Below, piece by piece: positions 35,897-43,998 of a DNA stretch of 64,000 nucleotides. A model generated the notes under the pieces. The model had not been told where the DNA came from, searched no databases, and worked only from the letters and a program-made list of their open reading frames with translations. Position 1 is the stretch's first letter. The number at the start of each line of letters is the position of its first letter. A program made the position numbers and the translations under genes. The stretch is from Ralstonia pickettii DTP0602 (GTDB taxonomy: Bacteria; Pseudomonadota; Gammaproteobacteria; Burkholderiales; Burkholderiaceae): assembly GCA_000471925.1 (NCBI GenBank), contig CP006667.1:4435146-4499145 (forward strand), read 5' to 3'.

Positions 35897-37633
35897 ATGC
35901 CAGCACGAACCGGAACCGCTCACGTCGTTACGACGACCCGCAAGTACAAGGACCAGGTCTATCGCACCCACCTGTTGCGGCGCAGTTACCGCGAGGACGG
36001 CGTGGTCAAGAACGAGACGCTGGGCAACCTGTCCCACTTGCCCGAGGCACTGATCGAGATCATCCGCCGCTCGCTCAAGGGCGAGACCTTCGTGCCGCTG
36101 GGCGAGGCATTCGAGGTGACGCGCTCGCGCGCTCACGGCCACGTGCAGGCGGTGACCACGGCCATGCAGCGCTTGGGCTTTGCCTCGCTGATCGCCACCA
36201 AGCCTTCGCGCGAGCGCGACCTGGTACTGGCGATGGTGGCCGCGCGCATCGCGGCGCCGCACACGAAGCTGGCCACCACACGCTGGTGGCACACCAGCAC
36301 CCTGGCGGAGGACTTCGGTGTGGCCGAGGCCAACGAGGATGACCTGTACGCGGCGATGGACTGGCTGCTCGCACGCCAAGACACGATCCAGAAGAAGCTC
36401 GCCGCGCGCCACTTGAGCGACGGTGGCCTGGTGCTGTATGACCTGAGCTCCAGCTACTTCGAGGGCAGCACCTGTCCGCTGGCCAAGCTTGGCTATAGCC
36501 GCGATGGCAAGAAGGGGCTGCTACAGGTCAACTACGGCTTGCTCACCGATGCGCGCGGCTGCCCAGTGGCGGTGTCGGTGCATGAGGGCAACGTGGCCGA
36601 CAGCCAGACCTTCATGCCCGAGGTGCGGCGCCTGCAAGAGGAATTTGGTCTCTCCCGATTGGTCATGGTGGGCGATCGCGGCATGATCTCCAGCAAGGCC
36701 ATCGACCAGATGCGTGAGGGCGGTGACCTGGGCTGGATCACCGCGCTCAAGAGCGCCTCGATCCGCCCGCTGCTCGAGCAAGGGCAACTGCAGCTTGGCC
36801 TGTTCGACGAGCGCAATCTGCTGGAGCTGAGTTCACCGGACTATCCGGGCGAGCGGCTGGTGGCGTGCCGCAATCCGGAACTGGCCAGGCTACGTGCCCA
36901 CAAGCGAGAAGAGTTGCTGGCGGCCACCGAGGCGTGCCTGCAGCCGATCGTTGCCCGCGTGCAGGCGGGCAAGCTTGCCGGGCGCGATCAGATCGGCCTG
37001 CGCGTGGGCAAGGTGATCGACAAGTACAAGGTGGCCAAGCACTTTGCGCTAAGCATCGACGACGCGGCCTTCACGTTCAGCCGCAACAGCGAGGGCATCG
37101 CCCGCGAGGCGGCGCTCGACGGCCTCTACATCATCCGCACTTCGGTGAGTGCGGCGCAGATGGACTCGGCCGAGTGCGTGCGCAACTACAAGGCGCTGGC
37201 CAACGTGGAGCGCGCGTTCCGTTCGCTAAAAACGGTGGACCTGAAGGTGCGGCCAATCCATCACCGCACGGCCGATCGGGTGCGTGCGCATATCCTGCTG
37301 TGCATGCTGGCCTACTACGTCGAATGGCACATGCGTGAGGCTTGGCGCGAACTGATGTTCGCCGACCCGGATCAGGCCGCCAAGGCCACGCGTGATCCGG
37401 TGGCGCCTGCCGTGCGCTCTGCGGCAGCGCTGGCCAAGGCGGCGCGCCACACACTTGACGACGGCACGCCCGTGCACAGCTTCTCGAGCCTGATGGCCGA
37501 ACTCGCCACGATCGTGCGTAACACCTGCCGCACACCCAGCGCTGGCGCTGAAGTGCCGACGTTCGAACTCGTCACCACGGCCAACGCGAAACAGAAGCAG
37601 GCTCTGGAATTGCTTCAGCAAATCCGCGTGTAG
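35897..37633 (+). CDS. IS1634-family DDE transposase
   Basis: 578 aa. Segments typical of the family are YDLSSSYFEG, LGYSRDGKKGLLQVNYGLL, VMVGDRGMISS and, toward the end, NVERAFRSLKTVDLKVRP, which supply the DDE-type acidic residues. No frameshift or stop, so the element should be functional. The start is ATG 35897 (MPARTGTAHVV); a GTG 24 bp earlier lies upstream of the -10 box and is excluded. Confidence 0.88.
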   Translation: MPARTGTAHVVTTTRKYKDQVYRTHLLRRSYREDGVVKNETLGNLSHLPEALIEIIRRSLKGETFVPLGEAFEVTRSRAHGHVQAVTTAMQRLGFASLIATKPSRERDLVLAMVAARIAAPHTKLATTRWWHTSTLAEDFGVAEANEDDLYAAMDWLLARQDTIQKKLAARHLSDGGLVLYDLSSSYFEGSTCPLAKLGYSRDGKKGLLQVNYGLLTDARGCPVAVSVHEGNVADSQTFMPEVRRLQEEFGLSRLVMVGDRGMISSKAIDQMREGGDLGWITALKSASIRPLLEQGQLQLGLFDERNLLELSSPDYPGERLVACRNPELARLRAHKREELLAATEACLQPIVARVQAGKLAGRDQIGLRVGKVIDKYKVAKHFALSIDDAAFTFSRNSEGIAREAALDGLYIIRTSVSAAQMDSAECVRNYKALANVERAFRSLKTVDLKVRPIHHRTADRVRAHILLCMLAYYVEWHMREAWRELMFADPDQAAKATRDPVAPAVRSAAALAKAARHTLDDGTPVHSFSSLMAELATIVRNTCRTPSAGAEVPTFELVTTANAKQKQALELLQQIRV

Positions 37634-37719
37634 ACAGAAATCGGAACCCGGGAATTACGCCAAGTGCCTGTCGTACAAGGGGAAACTCGCCCAGGGGGTT
37701 GGGGAACTTCGGGCTAGCG

Positions 37720-39174
37720 CTATTCGCCGACGGGCAGCTTCAGCACGGCACGCACGCCGGTGCCCTGCGCGCCCTCGCCCAGTTCCACCGTGCCGCCGAA
37801 GCGAGCGGCCATTTCGCGCGAGATTGCCAGCCCGAGCCCCGAGCCGGGCTCGGCATTGCCCACGCGGCGGTAGAAGCGCGCGAACACCTTCTCGCGCTCC
37901 TCCGCCGGGATGCCGGGCCCATCGTCCTCGACCACCAGGCAGGCGGTCTGGTCTTCGCGCGTGGCCGACAACGTGATGCAGCTGCCCCGCGGCGAATACT
38001 GGATCGCGTTGTGGACCAGGTTGGCGAGCGCCTCGCGCAGCAGCGCGGGGTCGGCGCGCACCGGCAGCTTCAGCCCCGGCATCGGTTCCCAGCCGAAGTC
38101 CTGCTGCTTGCCGCGCGCCAGCGGCAGGTAGTCCAGCGCCACCTGCTCCGCAACGGCCACGGCATCGATGATGTCGATGGCGTCGACTTCCTGCGCGGAT
38201 TCGCCGCGGTGCTGGCGTACCCGCGCCAGCGCCAGCAGCTGGTTGGTCAGGCGCGCGGCCTGCTCGAGCTGGGTGACGATGCCGCCCACCGCCTCGCCGG
38301 CGGCCTGGCGCGCGGCTTCGGGGTCGGGCGCGCGCAGCTGGCGCTCGGCGTATTCGGCTTGTGTCTTCAGGATCGCCAGCGGCGTGCGCAACTGGTGCGC
38401 GGCATCGGCGATGAACTGCGCCTGCGACTGCGCCATGGCCGCCGAGCGCGACACGTGCAGGTTGACCGCGTCGACCAGCGGCCGCACCTCGGCCGGTACG
38501 CGCTCGAAAGTGAGCGGCGTCAGGTCGTCCGGCGAGCGCGCCTCGACGTCATCGCGTACCCGCGCCAGCGGGCGCAGCACGTAGGTGACGCCACCTACCA
38601 GGATGGCCGCGCTCAGTACGATCAGCAGCAGGTCGCGCGCCAGCGCGCTGCGCCAGACCGTGCCGATCAGCGCCGTGCGGGGCTCGGCGGTCTCGGCCAC
38701 CTGGATGATCACGCGCATGCGCGCGTCGGGCCGGTACACGGGGCGCGCCATGGCGGCGATGCGCACGGCTTCGCCCAGGTATTCGGCATCGTAGAAACGC
38801 GGCTGGTTGTTCGCCAGCGTGCCGGCGGGCAGCGGCAGGTCGCCGTAGCCGGTGATGGTTTCGATGCTGCCGGCGCGTTCCAGCGAGACGCGGTAGAACA
38901 CATGGGTCTGCGCCGCGGTCTCGAACATCTCCATGGCGGCGTCGGGCAGCGTCAGCTGGATGCTGTCGCCGGCCATGCCGATGGCGTTGTCGATGGCGCG
39001 GATCGAGCCGTACAGCGAACGGTCATAGGCCGTGTTGGCGGCGTCGCGCAGGGTGCCGTAGGTGAGCCAGGTGTCGATCGCCATCATCACCGCCAGCGCC
39101 GGCAGCAGCAGCAACAGCAACTGGCGGCGCAGGCTGCCGCGGCGCCACAGCAGGACCGGATGGCGCGGCCACAT
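37720..39174 (-). CDS. tctE: TctE/QseC-like sensor histidine kinase
   Basis: 484 aa. Membrane segments near residues 17-33 and 181-200 enclose a 2CSK-type periplasmic sensor region. The HAMP-like linker is followed by the phospho-acceptor His260 (IADAAHQLRTPLAIL), N-box (LVHNAIQYSPRG), DDGPGIP and GSGLGLAI. Fits TctE, which senses tricarboxylates. Its start is 2 bp from the stop of the regulator gene, so they form one operon. The C-terminus ends 2 bp from the IS target duplication and is unaffected. Confidence 0.88.
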   Translation of the reverse strand: MWPRHPVLLWRRGSLRRQLLLLLLPALAVMMAIDTWLTYGTLRDAANTAYDRSLYGSIRAIDNAIGMAGDSIQLTLPDAAMEMFETAAQTHVFYRVSLERAGSIETITGYGDLPLPAGTLANNQPRFYDAEYLGEAVRIAAMARPVYRPDARMRVIIQVAETAEPRTALIGTVWRSALARDLLLIVLSAAILVGGVTYVLRPLARVRDDVEARSPDDLTPLTFERVPAEVRPLVDAVNLHVSRSAAMAQSQAQFIADAAHQLRTPLAILKTQAEYAERQLRAPDPEAARQAAGEAVGGIVTQLEQAARLTNQLLALARVRQHRGESAQEVDAIDIIDAVAVAEQVALDYLPLARGKQQDFGWEPMPGLKLPVRADPALLREALANLVHNAIQYSPRGSCITLSATREDQTACLVVEDDGPGIPAEEREKVFARFYRRVGNAEPGSGLGLAISREMAARFGGTVELGEGAQGTGVRAVLKLPVGE

Positions 39175-39176
39175 TG

Positions 39177-39851
39177 CTAGCGGCCGGCCTCGGGCTCCAG
39201 CAGGTAGCCGAAGCCGCGCAGCGTGACGATGGTGACGCCGTGCCCGGCCAGCTTCTTGCGCAGGCGGTAGACCAGCACCTCGATGGCGTCGGGCGAGACG
39301 TCGGCGTCCAGCGAGAACACCTTGTCGAGCAGCTGCGCCTTGGTCAGCGGCTGGCCGCTGCGTGCCAGCAGCGCACCCAGCAGCGTCGATTCGCGCGGCG
39401 TCAGCGCCAGCGGCGCGCCGTCCAGCGTAAAGCTGCGGGTCTCGCCGTCGAACACCAGCGTGCCGCACTGCAGGCGCGGATGCGCGCGCCCGCGGCTGCG
39501 CCGGATCAGCGCCAGCAGCCGGGCTTCCAGTTCGGCGATGGCGAAGGGCTTGGGCAGGTAGTCGTCGGCGCCCAGGTTCAGGCCGCGCACGCGTTCGTCC
39601 AGCGTGTCCTGCGCGGTCAGGATCAGCACCGGGGTGCGGTCGTCGCGCCCGCGCATGGACTTGAGCACGGCCAGCCCATCCTTGCCGGGCAGGCGCAGGT
39701 CCAGCACCACCGCGTCGTATTCCTCGGCCTGCAAGCGCGCCTCGGCCTGCAGGCCGTCGGCGACGTGCTCGATCACGAAGCCGCCCTGCTCCAGCGCGCG
39801 GGCGACCCAGCGTGCCAGTTCGACTTCATCCTCCACCAGCAGGATGCGCAT
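39177..39851 (-). CDS. tctD: TctD/QseB-like OmpR-family response regulator
   Basis: 224 aa. Receiver with Asp51 (AVVLDLRLPGKDG) and Lys in DYLPKPFAI; C-terminal winged helix (LTPRESTLLGALLARSG; IEVLVYRLRKKL). Start MRILLVEDEVELARWV. Upstream in the same operon as the sensor gene. The TTTTGACAG repeat before tctCBA is a plausible target. It is divergent from the gene for a periplasmic binding protein. Confidence 0.9.
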   Translation of the reverse strand: MRILLVEDEVELARWVARALEQGGFVIEHVADGLQAEARLQAEEYDAVVLDLRLPGKDGLAVLKSMRGRDDRTPVLILTAQDTLDERVRGLNLGADDYLPKPFAIAELEARLLALIRRSRGRAHPRLQCGTLVFDGETRSFTLDGAPLALTPRESTLLGALLARSGQPLTKAQLLDKVFSLDADVSPDAIEVLVYRLRKKLAGHGVTIVTLRGFGYLLEPEAGR

Positions 39852-39966
39852 TGCCGGTCCTCCTCCGCCGGTTGGGTTTATTGTGTCGGTTGCGGCGGCC
39901 GTACACGAGGTGGCACGAGGCGCCACACAGGGTTCAGCACGCTGGAGCGCGCCCGCCGCGGGCGCC

Positions 39967-39972
39967 TATAAT
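39967..39972 (+). promoter_or_regulatory. Consensus -10 box before the binding-protein gene
   Basis: TATAAT, 28 bp upstream of the ATG at 40001. No matching -35 at 16-18 bp, which suggests activator dependence; the divergent TctD-like regulator is a candidate. Confidence 0.55.
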
Positions 39973-40000
39973 ACCTCCGCCCCGCCGGTCCTGGCGCGCG

Positions 40001-41272
40001 ATGCAAGCGCGCCCACTCCTTTCCACAGGCAGTTTTTCCGTTCCGACCACCGTGCCCACGCGTCCGCCCCTGCCGTCCGCTCCTGTGCCGTCCGCGGCCG
40101 ATGGTGCAGCCGACGGCGCGCCCGCCTCGGACCTGCGCCGCCGGCTGCTCGGCGCCTCGCTGCTGGCCGGTGCCGCGCTGCCCGTCGCCTCACCCCTCCA
40201 TGCCCAGTCTATGCTGCCCGCGCCGCCGCCGGGCTACCCCTCCGGGTATGACGTCACCATCGCCCGGGCGCTGCGCGAAGGCGAGGTCGTGGTCTATGCC
40301 TCGACCGACCTGAGGGTCGCCCAGCCGCTGATCGCCGCGTTCGAGGCGCGCTACCCGGGCATCCGCGTGCGCTACGAGGATCTCAACACCATCGAGCTGA
40401 ACCAGCGCTTCCTGGCCGAGACCGCGGCGCTCGGCGGCGGCCGGCCCGCGCCCGGCGCGTTCTACGCCGACGTGCTGTGGAGCACAGCGATGGACCTGCA
40501 GATCAAGCTGGTCAACGATGGCCACGCGCAGCGCTACACCTCGCCCGAGCGCGCCGGCCTGCCCGGCTGGGCGGTATGGCGCGACGAGGCCTGGGGTACC
40601 ACCTTCGAGCCCGCGGTGATCGTCTACAACCGCCACCACTTCGCCGGCATGCGCGCGCCGCGCAGCCGCAGCGGGCTGGCGCGGCTGCTGCAGGAAAATG
40701 CACCGCGCTGGCGCGCCAGGGTGGTGACGTACGACGTGGAGCGTTCGGGCGTGGGTTACCTGCTGGCGCAGCAGGACGCGCGCATGGGAAGCGAGTTCTG
40801 GTACCTGGCGCAGGCGCTGGGCCGCGCCGGCGTGCAGCTGTCGGCGTCCACCGCCGACATGATCGAGCGCATCGCCAGCGGCGAGCTGGTGATGGGCTAC
40901 AACCTGCTGGGCTCGTACGCGCTGTCGCTGATGGAACGCGGCGCGGCCATCGACGTGATCGCGCCCCGCGACTACACGCTGGTGATGTCGCGCGTGGCCT
41001 TTATCAACCGGCGCGCGCCGCGGCCCAATGCGGCGCGGCTGTGGCTGGACTACCTGCTGTCGCGCGACGGGCAGGCGCTGCTGGCCAAGTCGACCTCGCC
41101 GCTCTATACCATCCGCACCGATACCGACAGCGTGCACACCGCGGCGGCGCTGTCCGAGCGCCTGGGCTACGCGCTCAAGCCGATCAGCGTCGGCCCCGGC
41201 CTGCTGGCGGCACAGGATGCGCTGCGCAAGCGCGCGTTCCTGGCGCGCTGGCGCGAGGCCATGCGCGGATAG
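40001..41272 (+). CDS. Periplasmic ABC-type substrate-binding protein (FbpA/AfuA-like)
   Basis: 423 aa. A long N-terminal region (about 40 residues rich in Pro/Ala) precedes twin arginines and a hydrophobic stretch (DLRRRLLGASLLAGAALPVA), consistent with Tat or Sec export. The body has the type II binding-protein fold (GEVVVYASTDLRVAQPLIAA; ADVLWSTAMDLQ; DVIAPRDYTLVMSRVAFI). No permease or ATPase genes are adjacent; it sits divergent from tctDE, where it may be an accessory sensor protein for the TctE kinase (inference). Ligand unknown. Confidence 0.82.
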   Translation: MQARPLLSTGSFSVPTTVPTRPPLPSAPVPSAADGAADGAPASDLRRRLLGASLLAGAALPVASPLHAQSMLPAPPPGYPSGYDVTIARALREGEVVVYASTDLRVAQPLIAAFEARYPGIRVRYEDLNTIELNQRFLAETAALGGGRPAPGAFYADVLWSTAMDLQIKLVNDGHAQRYTSPERAGLPGWAVWRDEAWGTTFEPAVIVYNRHHFAGMRAPRSRSGLARLLQENAPRWRARVVTYDVERSGVGYLLAQQDARMGSEFWYLAQALGRAGVQLSASTADMIERIASGELVMGYNLLGSYALSLMERGAAIDVIAPRDYTLVMSRVAFINRRAPRPNAARLWLDYLLSRDGQALLAKSTSPLYTIRTDTDSVHTAAALSERLGYALKPISVGPGLLAAQDALRKRAFLARWREAMRG

Positions 41273-41316
41273 CGCGAACCAAGACGCATGCGCCGGCCCT
41301 CAGCCGGCGCGGCGCA

Positions 41317-42063
41317 TCAGGGCACCAGGTCGCCGGTATCCAGGCCGCCGGCCCCGGCAGCGTCCTTGCAGGCCTGCTCGCACAGCGAGGACAGCTCTTC
41401 GTCGAGCTGTGCCATCGGCCGCGGCACGTAGCCATGGCGCAAGGCGGGGGAATATTTCAGGGTATCGATAAAGACGTCCGACATGCGCTCGGCATTGGCG
41501 TCGAGGTCGAAATCCTCGGGCGAGAACAGCCAGTGCGCCAGCACGCCGCCGATCGCGGCATGGAAGGCGTTGACGGACAGGTCCAGGTCCAGCTCGGCGG
41601 GCAGCTGGCCGCGCTCCATGGCCAGGCGCAGGTGCTCGCGCATCTTGACCAGCCCTTCCTGGTGGGACTGGCGCTGGCGCTCGAAGATGGCGCCGTTGTC
41701 CTGCACCATCTCGCACTTGTGGAAGATGATCTCGAAGACACGGCGCCAGCGCGGATTGACCACGGTCTGGCGCATGACATAGGCGCAGATGTCGCGGATG
41801 CCGCCCAGCGGGTCTTCCTGGCGCGCGAGCCGCTCGGGGTCGCACAGCGCCTCAACCGGCAGGTTGACGCGGTCGCACATGGCGGCGAACACATCGCTCT
41901 TGTTCTTGAAGTGCCAGTAGATCGCGCCGCGGGTGACACCCGCCGCTTCGGCGATGTCGGCCAGCGACGGGCGTGCCACGCCGCGGGCGTGGAATACCGC
42001 TTCGGCAGCGTCGAGAATCCGGTGGCGCGTCTCCAGCGCCTCTTCCTTGGTGCGTCTGACCAT
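41317..42063 (-). CDS. TetR-family repressor of the RND pump (AcrR/TtgR-like)
   Basis: 248 aa. The HTH is at residues about 10-56 (ILDAAEAVFHARGVARPSLA; GVTRGAIYWHFKNKSDVF), the exact AcrR/TtgR pattern. The C-terminal part is the ligand-binding TetR_C domain, which senses hydrophobic drugs in this group. Start MVRRTKEEALETRHRI is chosen at the family start. Divergent from the pump operon; an AcrR-like palindrome lies in between. Confidence 0.92.
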   Translation of the reverse strand: MVRRTKEEALETRHRILDAAEAVFHARGVARPSLADIAEAAGVTRGAIYWHFKNKSDVFAAMCDRVNLPVEALCDPERLARQEDPLGGIRDICAYVMRQTVVNPRWRRVFEIIFHKCEMVQDNGAIFERQRQSHQEGLVKMREHLRLAMERGQLPAELDLDLSVNAFHAAIGGVLAHWLFSPEDFDLDANAERMSDVFIDTLKYSPALRHGYVPRPMAQLDEELSSLCEQACKDAAGAGGLDTGDLVP

Positions 42064-42691
42064 CTCTCTCTCTGATGCCGGCGTCATGGCCCCGATGGGT
42101 AGTTCATGGCCGGCTTGTTGGGGATCTCCCTGGCGCCGGTGCCGCATGCGGCAGGCGCTCTGGCCGGTGCAGGGCACCGGCGGGTCGTTGTCATCACATG
42201 GCAATGCCTTCGCGGAGCCGTGCGGCCGACAGGACGGCGCGCATCCTAACCCGAGTCGGCCGTTTGCGCCGCAATCCCGGGCGGTCCCTTGCCATTGCAG
42301 ACAAATCCGATGGATAAAACCGGATGCGCGCTGCTAGTCGTGCAGTGGCCGGAGACGCTGATGTGCGTCCAAAAACCCCTGCGAAGGGAACCACTTAACA
42401 TACATGCTTGAATGTATATATAATACGCGCTCGCCCGGCTTTCGGCCAGCCGCCCATCCTGTGACATAGCCAGCACAGCTGGCGCTTGCTGCGGGGCCAG
42501 CCGGTCGTATATCCAGTCGTCATAGAAGAGCCACCGTTCGTCGCAAAGGACATCGCGACGCCGCGAATTGTGGCTAGCATCACGCTTTTGTCCGCCGCAA
42601 ACCGTGCGGCGGGCTGTGTCGTTTCCGTTTGCCACAAGATGGCAGGTCGGGACGATGCGGCAGATCTCAAATTGCCATCATGGGGTTATCG
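42064..42691. other. Control region and long leader between tetR and the RND adaptor gene
   Basis: 628 bp. Contains the AcrR-like operator and promoter (42395-42424), then about 260 bp of leader. A 7-bp hairpin, CCGCCGC/GCGGCGG at 42592-42612, followed by a weakly T-rich tract, could attenuate transcription. No gene with family character is seen in the leader. Confidence 0.6.
42395..42424 (+). promoter_or_regulatory. Pump promoter overlapped by an AcrR-type operator
   Basis: The operator is AACATACAT-N6-ATGTATATA (42397-42420); the E. coli acrAB operator has half-sites TACATACAT and ATGTATGTA at the same spacing. TTAACA (42395-42400) and TATAAT (42419-42424), 18 bp apart, form the promoter toward the adaptor gene. 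The repressor bound here would block RNA polymerase. Confidence 0.85.
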
Positions 42692-43942
42692 ATGAGGAAG
42701 TCCCAACGTATCAGTTGCGTTGCCGCCTATGCAGTCGCTGCGCTGTCGGCGCTGGCGCTTGCCGCCTGCGGCGAGAAGAAGGCCGAAGGCGGCCCCCCGC
42801 CGCCGCCGGAAGTGGGCGTGGTCACCGTGACGCCGTCGCCCGTCGCCGTCGTCAATGAACTGCCGGGCCGCCTGGAAGGCGTGCGCACGGCCGAAGTCCG
42901 TGCCCGGGTGGAAGGCATCGTGCTGTCGCGCAACTACACCGAAGGCGGCGAAGTGAAGGCCGGCCAGGTGATGTTCCGCATCGACCCGGCGCCCTACCAG
43001 GCCACGCTGGCTTCGGCCCAGGCCGCGCTGCAGCGCGCCGAGGCCAATGCCGTGTCGGCGCGCCTGAAGGCCGACCGCTACAAGCCTCTGGTGGCCGTCA
43101 ACGCGGTCAGCAAGCAGGAGTACGACGACGCCGTGGCCTCTGCCGGCCAGGCCAACGCCGACGTGGCTTCGGCCAAGGCGGCGGTGCGCACCGCCCAGAT
43201 CAACCTGGGCTACACCACCGTGACCGCGCCCATCAGCGGCCGTGCCGGCCGCGCGCTGGTGACCGAGGGCGCGCTGGTGGGCAAGGGCGAGGCGACCAAG
43301 CTGGCGCTGGTGGAGCAGGTCGACCCGATGTGGGTCACCTTCACCCAGCCGGCCTCGGAAGTCACGCGCCTGCGTCGCGCCATCGAATCCGGCGCGGTCA
43401 AGGGCGTCAACGGCGGTGCCAACGTGCACCTGTTCGTCGAAGACGGCCGCGAGTACGAGCACACCGGCAAGCTGCTGTTCTCGGACATGACGGTGGACCC
43501 GACCACCGGCGCGATCACGCTGCGGGCGCAGTTCCCCAACCCCAACCGCGAGCTGCTGTCGGGCACCTTCGTGCGCGTGAAGATCGAGCAGGGCATGGAT
43601 GAGAACGCACTGACCGTGCCGCAGCGGGCGCTGATCCGCGGTGCCCAGGGCGCCAGCGTGCTGGTGGTGGGCGCGGACGGCAACGTCGCGGCGGTGCCGG
43701 TCAAGGCGCCGCAGGCCATCGGCGACCGCTGGGTCGTGACCGAAGGCCTGAAGGGCGGCGAGAAGGTGATCGTCGAGGGCCTGCAGAAGGTCAAGGTCGG
43801 CGCGCCGGCCAAGGCGGTGCCGTTCGTCCAGGCAGGTGCCTCGGCACCGGCCGCTACTCCGGCCTCGGCTTCGGCAGCCCCTGCCTCTGCCCCCAAGGCC
43901 GAGGCGAAGCCGCAGCCCAAGGCTGAAGCCAAGCAAGGCTGA
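42692..43942 (+). CDS. RND efflux adaptor lipoprotein (AcrA/MexA-like)
   Basis: 416 aa. Signal peptide with lipobox LAAC (Cys26). The adaptor domains follow ([60 protein letters not shown]). The C-terminal 45 residues are an Ala/Pro/Lys tail. ATG 42692 is preferred; ATG 42680 in the same frame adds four residues. First gene of the adaptor-pump-channel operon. Confidence 0.94.
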   Translation: MRKSQRISCVAAYAVAALSALALAACGEKKAEGGPPPPPEVGVVTVTPSPVAVVNELPGRLEGVRTAEVRARVEGIVLSRNYTEGGEVKAGQVMFRIDPAPYQATLASAQAALQRAEANAVSARLKADRYKPLVAVNAVSKQEYDDAVASAGQANADVASAKAAVRTAQINLGYTTVTAPISGRAGRALVTEGALVGKGEATKLALVEQVDPMWVTFTQPASEVTRLRRAIESGAVKGVNGGANVHLFVEDGREYEHTGKLLFSDMTVDPTTGAITLRAQFPNPNRELLSGTFVRVKIEQGMDENALTVPQRALIRGAQGASVLVVGADGNVAAVPVKAPQAIGDRWVVTEGLKGGEKVIVEGLQKVKVGAPAKAVPFVQAGASAPAATPASASAAPASAPKAEAKPQPKAEAKQG

Positions 43943-43998
43943 AACAGGCCGTATCACCACTACGGCAAATACGGCTAGACAAAGAGGGAGCCAGTCTT

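Larger units (their letters stand above)
35744..37717 (+). mobile_element. IS1634-type insertion sequence with CTAG duplication
   Basis: The terminal inverted repeats CCCGAAGTTCC (35748-35758) and GGAACTTCGGG (37703-37713) bound a 1966-bp element. CTAG flanks both ends (35744-35747, 37714-37717). Removing the element joins the stop of the reductase gene to the stop of the sensor-kinase gene on the other strand with only 2 bp between them. One transposase gene fills the element. Confidence 0.88.

Noticed and set aside
42486..42695. Possible 69-aa leader peptide before the pump adaptor gene
   Set aside because: Non-ATG start without a Shine-Dalgarno site, and it overlaps the adaptor start without family features.
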